Positions 1-8,578 are shown, numbered from the stretch's first letter. The stretch is DNA of 64,000 bases from UMGS692 sp963653425 (GCA_963653425.1 CAVJWC010000002.1:1-64000), one strand, 5' to 3'. Notes: generated by a model not told the origin, from the letters alone. Numbers and translations: made by a program.

Positions 1-2
1 TG

Positions 3-854
3 CGGAGTATAATTCCGATGCCTCTCGAAAGTATAATGCAAATGCTTTGCGTGTTGAATCACGTCCTCAACGGTGAGAAAACCGAATTGAAAGACGTATC
101 TATTTTCGAAGACAAACAAAAGGAAATCGAAAGTTTCATAGAACAATCTCACGTTGAAAAAACGATAGCCTCTCCGTTCGACCGTCCCAACGATTTGCAC
201 AACACTATATCCGTTGAAAACACGATTCAAACCATAGTAGCAAAGGGAGACGTCGACGCACTTAAACGGTGGGGACAAAACGCCCCTGCAATACGTGGCG
301 GAGTAGTCGCGCAAAACCAACTGCGACAAATCAAAAATATTTTTATCGTAACCGCAACGCTCGTTTCTCGAGCGGCAATATCCGGAGGAATGGACATCGA
401 AGACTCTATGTCGCTAAGCGATATGTATATTCAAAAATGCGAATTATTGAAAGATTTGTCTGAAATAATCAACCTGCAGTATCGTATGGTCGTGGACTAC
501 ACGGAGCGCGTTTCAAACGTCCGAAAAGGCAAATCGCCTACGAAACTTGCGCTTGACGTTGCAAACTGCGTTCGCCATCACTTGTTCGATTCCGTCACAA
601 CAACCGAGATTGCAAACGAATTATATTTTAGTCGCGCTTACCTGTCTTCCAAATTCAAAGCCGATACGGGCGAAAATCTATCCGATTTCATCCGAAAAGA
701 AAAAATCGCCGAAGCAAAACGTCTGTTGCGCTACACCGACAAACCTATCGTTGCCATAAGCTCCTATCTCGGGTTCTCCTCTCAAAGCCATTTCAATCGC
801 GTATTCAAATCCGTTACGGGCAAAACCCCGAAAGAATACCGACTGAACGGATAG
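3..854 (+). CDS. AraC/XylS-family transcriptional regulator, 5'-truncated by window edge
   Basis: The frame is open back to base 3 with no stop, so the ATG at 18 need not be the true start and the N-terminus probably lies outside the window. The last ~100 residues form an AraC-type double helix-turn-helix: IANELYFSRAYLSSKFK is the first reading helix region and FSSQSHFNRVFKSVTGKTP is the conserved second one. The preceding ~180 residues are a helical sensor or dimerisation region that I cannot assign to a ligand. All arginine codons I read are CGN, whereas downstream genes use AGA heavily, which hints at a different origin. It ends in a strong intrinsic terminator. Family call is firm; regulon unknown. 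Confidence 0.85.
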   Translation, partial: RSIIPMPLESIMQMLCVLNHVLNGEKTELKDVSIFEDKQKEIESFIEQSHVEKTIASPFDRPNDLHNTISVENTIQTIVAKGDVDALKRWGQNAPAIRGGVVAQNQLRQIKNIFIVTATLVSRAAISGGMDIEDSMSLSDMYIQKCELLKDLSEIINLQYRMVVDYTERVSNVRKGKSPTKLALDVANCVRHHLFDSVTTTEIANELYFSRAYLSSKFKADTGENLSDFIRKEKIAEAKRLLRYTDKPIVAISSYLGFSSQSHFNRVFKSVTGKTPKEYRLNG

Positions 855-908
855 CAATATATTGATTTAAAAATTGTTATCAGACGTTATTATATATAGA
901 TATTAAAC

Positions 909-935
909 AAGGCTCACGATCTTTGTGAGCCTTTT
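909..935 (+). terminator. Intrinsic terminator after the AraC gene
   Basis: A 9-bp perfect stem (AAGGCTCAC / GTGAGCCTT) with a 7-nt loop is followed by a short T run. It lies about 55 bases after the stop codon. Confidence 0.85.
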
Positions 936-1185
936 AAATCGTTTGAAAGCGCAATTCTTTTATTTTTCTATTTCCCTATGGAGACTGCGCTTTACCGAAG
1001 AGCTTTTGTTTTTGATATTTTCAACGTTTGATATTTTCAATAATTTACGGCTGTCTTTTAACGCTCGGCGTTTTTACGGAAACAATTACGGATGGAAACG
1101 ATTGCGGATTACGGATGGAAACGATTGCGGATTACGGATGAAAACGATTACGGATAAGGAAAGCTTAAAAATCTTTTGTAAACGC
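936..1185. other. Gene-free stretch before the rpsB promoter
   Basis: No convincing gene is seen. An open frame from a TTG codon crosses it but has no ribosome site and runs through the tandem repeat and the rpsB promoter. The notable content is the 23-bp repeat annotated separately. Confidence 0.6.
1086..1154 (+). repeat. 23-bp tandem repeat, three copies
   Basis: Three adjacent copies (1086-1108, 1109-1131, 1132-1154) of a unit beginning TTACGGATGGAAACGATT. The first two are identical and the third has two substitutions. The array ends about 30 bp before the -35 box of the rpsB promoter. Confidence 0.9.
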
Positions 1186-1214
1186 TTGCAAAAACTTTCG
1201 ACTTGTGATATAAT
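1186..1214 (+). promoter_or_regulatory. Promoter of rpsB-tsf
   Basis: TTGCAA, 17-bp spacer, TATAAT. Predicted transcription start is near 1221, giving a leader of roughly 115 nt before rpsB. Confidence 0.8.
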
Positions 1215-1220
1215 CCATAA

Positions 1221-1337
1221 GGTTTATTACGCACTTACGGGCTGAAAAGCCGTCGTGCCGTTCTTTTCGGGCGGTCAGGGCTTGCCGTCAGGCCCGTAGG
1301 GAGGAATAAAAACGACAAACCAAGGAGAGTATTTTTT
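1221..1337 (+). promoter_or_regulatory. rpsB 5' leader with inverted repeats
   Basis: The leader contains ACGGGCT-GAAA-AGCCGT (about 1236-1252, one bulge) and a longer-range pair CGGGC (1268-1272) with GCCCG (1292-1296), then AAGGAG at 1322-1327. S2 commonly represses its own operon through such leaders in other bacteria; that this leader does so is only an inference. Confidence 0.35.
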
Positions 1338-2084
1338 ATGGCAGTAGTTTCTATGAAACAACTTTTGGAAGCAGGCGTTCATTTCGGACATCAGACGCGC
1401 AGATGGAACCCCAAGATGAAGCCGTACATTTATCAGGTAAGAAACGATATTCACATTATCGACCTTCAGCAGACCGTTCCTCTTGCGGAAGCGGCTTACA
1501 ACTTCGTTCGCGACATCGCCGCAACGGGTAAGCCCATTCTTTTCGTAGGCACCAAGAAACAGGCTCAGGCAGCTATTCAGAGCGAAGCGGAAAGATGCGG
1601 ACAGTATTACGTTAACAATCGTTGGCTGGGCGGTACTCTTACCAACATGAAGACCATCAAAACCCGTATCGAAAGACTCAACAAGATCAACAATATGGAA
1701 AAGATGGGCGAATTCGACCTTCTCCCCAAGAAAGAAGTAGCACAGCTCAAAGCGGAAAGAGATAAGCTTCAGCAGAACCTCGGCGGTATCAAAGACATGA
1801 AAGGTCTTCCGGGATGTATGTTCGTAGTCGATCCCAAGAAAGAAGCAATCGCCGTTCACGAAGCGAAAGTTCTCGGTATTCCCATCGTTGCTATCGTCGA
1901 CACCAACTGCGATCCCGACGAAGTGGATTGCGTTATCCCCGGTAACGACGACGCTATCGGCGCAGTAAAGATCATGACTTCCATTATCGCTAACGCCGTT
2001 ATCGAAGCTAAAGAAGGCGTAGTTCTTTCCGTAGGCGACGAGAAGAAGGAAGAAGAAAAGAAAGAAGAAGAAAAGGCTGAATAA
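1338..2084 (+). CDS. rpsB: 30S ribosomal protein S2
   Basis: Structural protein of the small ribosomal subunit, needed for S1 and mRNA docking. The product is 248 residues, a normal length. It has the diagnostic N-terminal LEAGVHFGHQTRRWNPKM motif (residues 10-27) and the WLGGTLTN segment. The C-terminal ~16 residues are a Lys/Glu-rich tail that varies between species. Start chosen at ATG 1338 with AAGGAG 11 nt upstream. It is the first gene of an rpsB-tsf unit driven by the promoter at 1186-1214; tsf follows 50 nt later. Very confident. Confidence 0.98.
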   Translation: MAVVSMKQLLEAGVHFGHQTRRWNPKMKPYIYQVRNDIHIIDLQQTVPLAEAAYNFVRDIAATGKPILFVGTKKQAQAAIQSEAERCGQYYVNNRWLGGTLTNMKTIKTRIERLNKINNMEKMGEFDLLPKKEVAQLKAERDKLQQNLGGIKDMKGLPGCMFVVDPKKEAIAVHEAKVLGIPIVAIVDTNCDPDEVDCVIPGNDDAIGAVKIMTSIIANAVIEAKEGVVLSVGDEKKEEEKKEEEKAE

Positions 2085-2134
2085 TCGGCTCACGTATAAA
2101 GAATAATCGATATAAAGAATAAAGGAGATATAGA

Positions 2135-2797
2135 ATGGCTAATTTTACAAGCGCAGACGTTATGAAACTCCGTGAAGCTACCGGCGTAGGTATGATGGAT
2201 TGCAAAAAGGCTCTTGTCGAGACCAACGGAAACTTCGACGAAGCCGTTAAGTATCTGAGAGAAAAAGGAATGGCAGGCGCTGCCAAGAAAGCAAGCAGAA
2301 TCGCAGCGGAAGGCGTCGTTGACAGCTACATTCACATGGGCGGAAAGATCGGCGTTCTCGTCGAAGTCAACTGCGAATCCGACTTCGTTGCAAGAAGCGA
2401 CAAGTTCAAGGAACTGGTTCACGACATCGCTATGCAGATAGCCGCAGCTAAGCCGGAAGTAGTCGCTATTGCCGACGTAGATCCCGCTAAGGTTGCCGCC
2501 GAAAGAGAAATTCTCGTAGCTCAGGCTCTTAACGAACCCAATCCCAAGCCCCAGAACATCATCGACAAGATGGTCGAAGGCAGAATCAACAAGTACTACA
2601 AAGAAGTTTGCCTTCTTGAACAGCCTTTCGTAAAAGACGACAGCAAGACCATTCAGGGACTTATCAACGAAGCAATCGCAGCTATCGGCGAAAAGATCAC
2701 CGTAAGACGTTTCGTTCGTTTCGAAATGGGCGAAGGTCTTGAAAAGAAACAGGATACGTTCGTTCAGGAAATTGCTGACTCTTTGAAGCAGTTATAA
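2135..2797 (+). CDS. tsf: Elongation factor Ts
   Basis: Guanine nucleotide exchange factor for EF-Tu. The protein is 220 residues, a shorter form than the ~290-residue Bacillus/E. coli type. The N-terminal UBA-like domain carries LREATGVGMMDCKKAL (residues 12-27). The core exchange motif appears as VEVNCESDFVARSDKF. An AAGGAG ribosome site precedes ATG 2135. It is the second gene after rpsB, the usual bacterial order. A strong hairpin follows 17 nt after the stop, so pyrH may be partly uncoupled. Confidence 0.97.
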   Translation: MANFTSADVMKLREATGVGMMDCKKALVETNGNFDEAVKYLREKGMAGAAKKASRIAAEGVVDSYIHMGGKIGVLVEVNCESDFVARSDKFKELVHDIAMQIAAAKPEVVAIADVDPAKVAAEREILVAQALNEPNPKPQNIIDKMVEGRINKYYKEVCLLEQPFVKDDSKTIQGLINEAIAAIGEKITVRRFVRFEMGEGLEKKQDTFVQEIADSLKQL

Positions 2798-2814
2798 TCC
2801 GGATAACTTTTTTG

Positions 2815-2845
2815 AAGGGAACATTCTCGGTAATGTTCCCTTTCT
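2815..2845 (+). terminator. Intrinsic terminator after tsf
   Basis: An 11-bp perfect stem (AAGGGAACATT / AATGTTCCCTT) with a 6-nt loop is followed by TTTCTCG. The weak T tract suggests partial read-through into pyrH, which has no obvious promoter of its own. Confidence 0.75.
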
Positions 2846-2875
2846 CGTATATACGAAAGTCAGGACGGATTAAAT

Positions 2876-3583
2876 ATGGAAAACGTAAAATATAAAAGGA
2901 TAATACTTAAAGTCAGCGGAGAAGCTCTTTCGGGCGAAAACGGTTTCGGACTCGATAACTCCACGCTGGAAAACATCGCTTCTCAGATAAAGGAAGTAGC
3001 CGAACTTGGCGTCGAAGTAGGCGTGGTAATAGGCGGAGGCAATTTCTGGAGAGGCAGACAGGCGGAAGGTATGGATCAGTCCACGGCAGACCATATGGGT
3101 ATGCTGGCTACCGTTATCAACGCGCTTGCTCTTCAGGACGCTCTTGAACGTCAGAACGTCGCTACGAGAGTTCAGACGGCTCTTACCATAACGAGAGTTG
3201 CCGAACCTTATATACTCAGAAAGGCTCTTCGTCATCTCGAAAAGGGCAGAGTTGTTATTTTTGCCTGCGGAACGGGTAACCCTTACTTTTCTACGGACAC
3301 GGGAGCGGCTCTTCGCGCGGCGGAAATCCACGCGGACGCTTTGCTTCTTGCAAAGAACGTGGACGGAGTCTACGACAGCGATCCCAAAACCAATCCCGAC
3401 GCTAAAAAATACGACAGAATTTCTTATATGGACGTTATAAAGAACGGTCTTAAAGCTATGGATACCACGGCTATAACCATTTGTATGGAAAACAAAATTC
3501 CCATTATAGCTTTCGCTCTCAAAAACGAAGGCTCGGTTATGAAAGCGGTAAAAGGTTGCGTGGAAGGAACGCTTATCGACTGA
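2876..3583 (+). CDS. pyrH: UMP kinase (uridylate kinase)
   Basis: Phosphorylates UMP to UDP with ATP in cytoplasmic pyrimidine synthesis; hexameric, amino acid kinase fold. The product is 235 residues, typical of the family. The phosphate-binding KVSGEAL segment lies near residue 13, GGGNFWRGR near residue 54 and the DHMGMLATVINALALQD helix near residue 72. It sits in the conserved rpsB-tsf-pyrH-frr order, but a new promoter lies between it and frr. Confidence 0.97.
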   Translation: MENVKYKRIILKVSGEALSGENGFGLDNSTLENIASQIKEVAELGVEVGVVIGGGNFWRGRQAEGMDQSTADHMGMLATVINALALQDALERQNVATRVQTALTITRVAEPYILRKALRHLEKGRVVIFACGTGNPYFSTDTGAALRAAEIHADALLLAKNVDGVYDSDPKTNPDAKKYDRISYMDVIKNGLKAMDTTAITICMENKIPIIAFALKNEGSVMKAVKGCVEGTLID

Positions 3584-3671
3584 AAAGGTTCTGTGCGGAA
3601 CAAACCGCGCCGATAAGAACGGTTTCCCCTCGTAAAAAAGATTAAAATGACGGCGGATTTCCTTAAAACGC

Positions 3672-3700
3672 TTGAAAAAATCTATTTTTTTTAGTACAAT
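3672..3700 (+). promoter_or_regulatory. Promoter of frr
   Basis: TTGAAA, 17-bp spacer, TACAAT, located 37-65 bp before the frr start codon. Confidence 0.7.
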
Positions 3701-3736
3701 AGACAGGAAGAGAAAAATATAAACGGAGGTGTACTT

Positions 3737-4312
3737 ATGGTATACGAAAACGAACAGGTACAGGCATTATTTGACAAGATGGAGCAGGGTTGTGCAAAGT
3801 CGATAGAATATATGAAAAACGAGTTCGCGGTTATGCGTGCGGGACGCGCTAATCCCAGATTGCTCGACAGAATAATGGTCGATTACTGGGGAACGCCCAC
3901 TCCGCTTATGAACATGGGTAACATAAGCAGCCCCGATCCGAGAACGCTGGTTATAACCCTTTGGGATAAGACCGCGCTTAAAGCGGTTGAAAAGGCTATT
4001 CTTGCCGCCAACATAGGCGTTACTCCCGCCAACGACGGTACGGTTATAAGACTGGTATTCCCCGAAGTTACCGAGGAAAGAAGAAAAGACCTCGTGAAAC
4101 AGATAAAGAAACTGGGAGAAGACACCAAGGTTATAGTAAGAAACGAACGTCGCGACGCTATGGATAAGCTTAAAAAGCTCAAAACCGACAAGACGCTCAG
4201 CGAAGACGCGGTAGCCGATTACGAAAAAGAAGTCGATAAGAACATAAACAAACAGATAGAACTCATCGACAAGCTTACCAAGGAAAAAGAAAAGGACATC
4301 ATGGTTGTCTGA
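3737..4312 (+). CDS. frr: Ribosome recycling factor
   Basis: With EF-G it splits post-termination ribosomes. The product is 191 residues, a few more than the usual 185. It shows MRAGRANPRLLD near residue 34, the P-x-N-DG-T-IRL-FPE-TEERRKDLVK core and a C-terminal helical segment. ATG 3737 is preceded by GGAGGTG. The stop TGA overlaps the start of the next small gene by one base (TGATG), so the two are probably translationally coupled. In most Bacillota uppS and cdsA follow here; they are absent. Confidence 0.97.
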   Translation: MVYENEQVQALFDKMEQGCAKSIEYMKNEFAVMRAGRANPRLLDRIMVDYWGTPTPLMNMGNISSPDPRTLVITLWDKTALKAVEKAILAANIGVTPANDGTVIRLVFPEVTEERRKDLVKQIKKLGEDTKVIVRNERRDAMDKLKKLKTDKTLSEDAVADYEKEVDKNINKQIELIDKLTKEKEKDIMVV

Positions 4313-4539
4313 TGGAAAAAGATAAATATTACGGACGGGAAGCGGAGTTCGTCAAAGCCGATCTCGAAAAGCAAGGCGAAACCGTTTTCCTTCGTATAGT
4401 TACGCCCGACAAACAAAAAACGTTTGACAAAAATCTCGTTACGGGCGTAAAACGTCAGAGGGACGGAACGGTTCTCGTTACGGCGTGCGGATTTTTAACC
4501 GCGCCCCAAGGCGGAATTCAGACGGCGCCCGAGAAATAA
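4312..4539 (+). CDS. Small hypothetical protein coupled to frr
   Basis: A 75-residue soluble, basic protein that I do not recognise. It has no signal peptide, membrane segment or cysteine motif; it has one cysteine, in TACGFLTAP. The region RIVTPDKQKTFDKN and the following VTGVKRQRDGTVLVTACG look like a small beta-rich domain. Start ATG 4312 overlaps the frr stop by one base and the next gene aspS starts 19 nt after its stop. Tight spacing on both sides supports it being real. It occupies the position where uppS would be expected, but it is far too short to be that enzyme. Confidence 0.75.
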   Translation: MEKDKYYGREAEFVKADLEKQGETVFLRIVTPDKQKTFDKNLVTGVKRQRDGTVLVTACGFLTAPQGGIQTAPEK

Positions 4540-4558
4540 CAGCCGTCACGGAGAGAAT

Positions 4559-6373
4559 ATGGCAGAATTTTTGAAAGGAATGAAACGTACCGATATGTGC
4601 GGAACTCTTACGGGAGCGGACATCGGCAGAGAAGTAACGATTATGGGTTGGGCTAACCGCAGAAGAGACTTAGGCGGACTTATTTTCGTACAGCTTCGCG
4701 ACCGCACTGGTATAGTTCAGGTAGTTTTTGATACAGACAAGACCGATAAGGAGCTTTTTGAAAAGGCTTCCGGCATAAAGATGGAATACGTTCTCGCAGT
4801 CAGAGGCAAAGTAAGACGCAGAGAGGGCGACAACGTAAATCCCAATATGAAAACGGGCGAAATCGAAGTGGTCGCAAGCGAACTCAGGATTCTTTCCGAA
4901 GCGGATACCCTTCCCTTCGTGGTAGGCGATACCACCGCCGGCGAACTTCTTCGTCTTAAATACAGGTATCTCGACCTCAGAAGAGAGGAAATGCAGAGAA
5001 ATCTTCTCATGCGTTCGAGAGCCGCTCATACGATAAGACAATATCTTGCGGAAAACGGATTTATCGAAGTGGAAACGCCCTTCCTCGGCAAGTCCACTCC
5101 CGAAGGAGCAAGAGACTATCTCGTTCCGAGCAGAGTTCACCCCGGTTGCTATTACGCTCTTCCGCAGTCGCCTCAGCTTTACAAACAGCTTCTTATGATA
5201 GGCGGAACGGACAGATATTACCAGATAGTCAAGTGTTTCCGCGACGAAGACTTAAGAGCCAACCGTCAGCCCGAATTTACTCAGGTCGATATAGAAATGA
5301 GTTTCGTGGAAAGCGAAAACGACGTTATGGATATGACCGAAGGTCTTATTTTAAGACTCTTTAAGGAAATCAAAGGAATAGATCTTCCTCATCCTTTCGC
5401 AAAGATGACCTACGCCGACGCTATGGCGAGATTCGGCAGCGATAAGCCCGACCTGCGTTTCGGTATGGAAATTTTCGATATGACCGAAGCTTCGAGAAAC
5501 AGCGGATTCGCACCCTTCGACAGCAATATCGAAGCGGGCGGAAAGGTAAAGAGCATTCTTCTTAAAGGTCACGAACACGATATAAGCCGTAAGGAATTCG
5601 ATAAACTTGCGGAATGCGTCAAGACTTATAAGGCTAAAGGTCTTATGTGGTTTGCTCTCGGCGCGGACGGTACGGTAAGAAGCAGTTACGCCAACAAACT
5701 TGCGCCCGAAGCTCTGGAAAGAATAAAATCCGCTTCCCATATAGAAAACGGCGACGTTCTCTTTACCGTTGCGGACGTGAACGAAGAAACCGCGCTTACC
5801 GCAATAGGCGCGCTGAGACTCGAACTTGCGAGAAAGTTCGATATGATTCCCAAGGGCGTTTACGCTATAAGCTGGGTTACCGACTTCCCGATGTTCGAAT
5901 ACGACGAGGAAGAACAGAGATTCGTGGCTAAGCATCACCCCTTCACCAGCCCCAAAGACGAAGATCTCGGACTGGTTAAGACCGATCCCGCAAAGGCGAG
6001 AGCAAAGGCTTACGACCTCGTTATAAACGGCGAAGAAGCGGGCGGAGGCAGTCTCAGAATATACGACAGAGAAATTCAGAAGACCATGTTCGAAGCCATC
6101 GGTATGACCGACGAACAGATTCAGGAAAGATTCGGCTTCTTCGTGGACGCTTTCAAGTTCGGTACGCCTCCTCACGGCGGTCTTGCTTTCGGTTTCGACA
6201 GACTTATGATGCTTCTTCTCGAAACGGAAAACATCAAAGACGTTATCGCCTTCCCCAAGATTCAGAACGCAAGCTGTATGATGACGCAGGCTCCTACCGA
6301 AGTAGACGAAAAACAGCTTCGCGAACTTTATCTTATGTACCACGATTACAGCAAAGATAAAGAAAATAAATAA
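4559..6373 (+). CDS. aspS: Aspartyl-tRNA synthetase
   Basis: Charges tRNA-Asp; class II aminoacyl-tRNA synthetase. The length of 604 residues matches the bacterial type with an inserted GAD domain. The N-terminal OB-fold anticodon domain includes GWANRRRDLGGLIFVQLRD. Motif 2 is CFRDEDLRANRQPEFTQVD and motif 3 is GGLAFGFDRLMMLL near the C-terminus. Start ATG 4559 follows GGAGAGA. Whether it is discriminating or also charges tRNA-Asn cannot be told here. It heads a close group with the RseC-like gene 5 nt downstream. Confidence 0.97.
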   Translation: MAEFLKGMKRTDMCGTLTGADIGREVTIMGWANRRRDLGGLIFVQLRDRTGIVQVVFDTDKTDKELFEKASGIKMEYVLAVRGKVRRREGDNVNPNMKTGEIEVVASELRILSEADTLPFVVGDTTAGELLRLKYRYLDLRREEMQRNLLMRSRAAHTIRQYLAENGFIEVETPFLGKSTPEGARDYLVPSRVHPGCYYALPQSPQLYKQLLMIGGTDRYYQIVKCFRDEDLRANRQPEFTQVDIEMSFVESENDVMDMTEGLILRLFKEIKGIDLPHPFAKMTYADAMARFGSDKPDLRFGMEIFDMTEASRNSGFAPFDSNIEAGGKVKSILLKGHEHDISRKEFDKLAECVKTYKAKGLMWFALGADGTVRSSYANKLAPEALERIKSASHIENGDVLFTVADVNEETALTAIGALRLELARKFDMIPKGVYAISWVTDFPMFEYDEEEQRFVAKHHPFTSPKDEDLGLVKTDPAKARAKAYDLVINGEEAGGGSLRIYDREIQKTMFEAIGMTDEQIQERFGFFVDAFKFGTPPHGGLAFGFDRLMMLLLETENIKDVIAFPKIQNASCMMTQAPTEVDEKQLRELYLMYHDYSKDKENK

Positions 6374-6378
6374 CCATT

Positions 6379-6834
6379 ATGAAAGAACGGGGCGAAATTG
6401 TTGAAATAAAGAACGGAACGGCAACCGTCAGGGTCAACAGAAAATCGGCGTGCGGGCATTGCCACGCGTGCGGTATGAAACCCGAAGATCCGCATATAGA
6501 TCTGGAAGCTCCCGCGTATGACGGAGCGGAGGTCGGCGACAAGGTCGAAGTCGAAATTCCGGACGGCGGCGTCGTAAAGATGTCGCTTGCGGCTTACGCG
6601 TTGCCTCTCGCCACGGGACTTATACCCTTTACTGCGGTATATCTTACTTCAAAAAACGAAATTCTGTCTCTCGTGTCGCTGCTTCTCGGCATAGGCATAG
6701 GTTATCTCTGCGTCAAACTTCTCGACGGTAAATTCTTTTCCAAAAAAAGACGGGTAACCATTCTTCCTTTAACGGAAACGGAGGACAGCCAAAACGAAGA
6801 CGAAAAAGCCGACGGGTCGGACGAAAACGACTGA
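6379..6834 (+). CDS. RseC/SoxR-reducing-system-like membrane protein
   Basis: 151 residues. The N-terminal ~65 residues form a small domain with the signature CGHCHACG (residues ~24-31), as in RseC/MucC/RsxC-associated proteins. Two membrane segments follow (about residues 72-88 and 94-112), then a charged, Asp/Glu-rich tail. Family members are linked to Rnf/Rsx redox complexes or sigma-E control in other phyla; no rnf genes are visible here, so the partner is unknown. It starts 5 nt after aspS and is followed 22 nt later by a thioredoxin-fold gene. A paired role in envelope redox is inference. Confidence 0.75.
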   Translation: MKERGEIVEIKNGTATVRVNRKSACGHCHACGMKPEDPHIDLEAPAYDGAEVGDKVEVEIPDGGVVKMSLAAYALPLATGLIPFTAVYLTSKNEILSLVSLLLGIGIGYLCVKLLDGKFFSKKRRVTILPLTETEDSQNEDEKADGSDEND

Positions 6835-6856
6835 ATCGGCAAAATAAGAGGTTTTT

Positions 6857-7207
6857 ATGAGAGAATTCGAGCTTTCGGACTTCAAAACCGAAGTCAACGA
6901 AAACGAAAAAACGGCAGTGTTTTTCTACGCGGACTGGGCGGCTCCGTCGCGGTCTATGAATAACAGCGCGGAAAAAGCCTTTGAAAAAGCCCAGGGCTAC
7001 TACGACGGGCAAGGCAAAAAGGACGGAGGTTTTTCCTGCGGAGCCATGCCTGCCGACGACAACAAAGAACTGCTTCTTATTCTCGGAGTAAAAGTCATTC
7101 CTACGATCTGCCTTATAGAAAAGGGCGTCGTAGTAAATAAAATCGAAGGTTATCGTTCCGAAAAAGAACTCACGGGCGACCTTATGGATTTTATCGACAA
7201 CGTATAG
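6857..7207 (+). CDS. Thioredoxin-fold protein lacking the catalytic CXXC
   Basis: 116 residues with a thioredoxin-like layout: a beta strand TAVFFYADWAAPSRSM (residues ~19-34), then VKVIPTICLIEKG with the cis-proline (IPT) and a final helix. The active-site WCGPC is replaced by WAAPS, so both redox cysteines are gone. A dithiol-disulfide role is therefore unlikely; a binding or chaperone role is possible. There is a 15-residue charged insertion (YYDGQGKKDGGFSCG) before the central strand. There is no signal peptide, so it is probably cytoplasmic. Ribosome site AGAGG precedes ATG 6857. Confidence 0.75.
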   Translation: MREFELSDFKTEVNENEKTAVFFYADWAAPSRSMNNSAEKAFEKAQGYYDGQGKKDGGFSCGAMPADDNKELLLILGVKVIPTICLIEKGVVVNKIEGYRSEKELTGDLMDFIDNV

Positions 7208-7276
7208 ATACAAAATTACGTTCGCAAAGACGAACAATAAAATAAACGGCGTTTACGCCAAGGAGAATTGATTGAA

Positions 7277-8527
7277 ATGATTGATTTAACCACCATTAAA
7301 AAGACAGACCCCGAAGTTTACGAGACTTACGTACTCGAACTTGAAAGACAGCGCAACAATATAGAGCTTATTGCAAGCGAAAACTTCGTATCCCCCGCAG
7401 TTATGGCTGCAATGGGAAGCCACCTTACCAACAAGTACGCCGAAGGTTATCCCGGAAAGAGATATTACGGCGGATGTCAGTACGTCGATATGACGGAAGA
7501 ACTTGCAAGAAAGCGCGCCTGCGAACTTTTCGGAGCAGAACACGCTAACGTTCAGCCTCACTCGGGCGCACAGGCAAACCTTTCCGTTTACTTCGCTCTT
7601 CTTCAGCCGGGCGACACCATTCTCGGTATGAACCTTGCTCACGGCGGACACCTTACCCACGGCAGCAAAGTCAACATTTCCGGTAAGTACTTCAACATCG
7701 TTCCTTACGGCGTAAGCCCCGTTGATTGCAGAATAGATTACGACGAACTCAGAAAGATCGCTCTCGAAAGCAAGCCCAAGCTTATCGTTGCGGGCGCAAG
7801 CGCATATCCCAGAGAGATCAACTTCAAGAAGTTCAGAGAAATCGCGGACGAATGCGGAGCTCTCCTTATGGTAGATATGGCTCACATCGCAGGTCTCGTT
7901 GCAGCAGGTCTTCATATGAGTCCCGTTCCGTACGCAGACGTAGTTACCACCACCACCCATAAGACTCTCAGAGGCCCCAGAGGCGGTATGATTCTTTGTA
8001 AAGAACAGTACGCTAAGGCTATCGACAAGGCTGTATTCCCCGGCATTCAGGGCGGTCCTCTTATGCACATCATCGGAGCAAAGGCAGTTTGCCTCAAAGA
8101 AGCTCTTTCCGACGAATTCAAGGTTTATATGCGTCAGGTAAAGGCAAATGCGGCTAAACTCGCAGAAACCCTTATGAACAACGGCGTTAAACTCGTAAGC
8201 AACGGTACCGATAACCACCTTATGCTCGTAGACCTTTCCGAAACGGGTATGACGGGTAAGGAACTCGAACACCTTCTCGACGAAGTTCATATCACCGCTA
8301 ATAAGAACGGTATCCCCTTCGACACTTTAAGCCCCAACGTTACCAGCGGTATCAGAATCGGTACTCCCAGCGTAACTTCCAGAGGTATGAAGGAAGACGA
8401 TATGGTCGTTATCGGCGAAATCATCGCAGACCTTATCAAGAACAGAGACGAAGCTAAAGAACGTTGCAACAAGAGAGTTCTCGAACTCACCGCTAAATAT
8501 CCGCTTTACGCAAACGATATTATGTAA
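7277..8527 (+). CDS. glyA: Serine hydroxymethyltransferase
   Basis: PLP enzyme converting serine and tetrahydrofolate to glycine and 5,10-methylene-THF. About 416 residues, typical. It has the ELIASENFVS motif near the N-terminus, KYAEGYPGKRYYGG, and the PLP lysine in TTTTHKTLRGPRGG (about Lys229). I chose ATG 7277, 11 nt after AGGAG; an upstream in-frame TTG at 7268 is too close to that site. Hairpins GTTCG/CGAAC and GGCG-TTTA-CGCC lie just before the ribosome site. It ends in a strong terminator. Confidence 0.97.
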   Translation: MIDLTTIKKTDPEVYETYVLELERQRNNIELIASENFVSPAVMAAMGSHLTNKYAEGYPGKRYYGGCQYVDMTEELARKRACELFGAEHANVQPHSGAQANLSVYFALLQPGDTILGMNLAHGGHLTHGSKVNISGKYFNIVPYGVSPVDCRIDYDELRKIALESKPKLIVAGASAYPREINFKKFREIADECGALLMVDMAHIAGLVAAGLHMSPVPYADVVTTTTHKTLRGPRGGMILCKEQYAKAIDKAVFPGIQGGPLMHIIGAKAVCLKEALSDEFKVYMRQVKANAAKLAETLMNNGVKLVSNGTDNHLMLVDLSETGMTGKELEHLLDEVHITANKNGIPFDTLSPNVTSGIRIGTPSVTSRGMKEDDMVVIGEIIADLIKNRDEAKERCNKRVLELTAKYPLYANDIM

Positions 8528-8548
8528 TCGGACTCGGTTACTCATCAG

Positions 8549-8578
8549 AAAGGACGACTTAAAAAGCCGTCCTTTTTT
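8549..8578 (+). terminator. Intrinsic terminator after glyA
   Basis: AAAGGACG pairs with CGTCCTTT (8-bp stem, 11-nt loop), continuing into a T run. It starts 22 nt after the glyA stop. Confidence 0.9.

Noticed and set aside
925..1245. Open frame of 106 codons upstream of rpsB
   Set aside because: TTG start without ribosome site; it runs through the 23-bp repeat and over the rpsB promoter.
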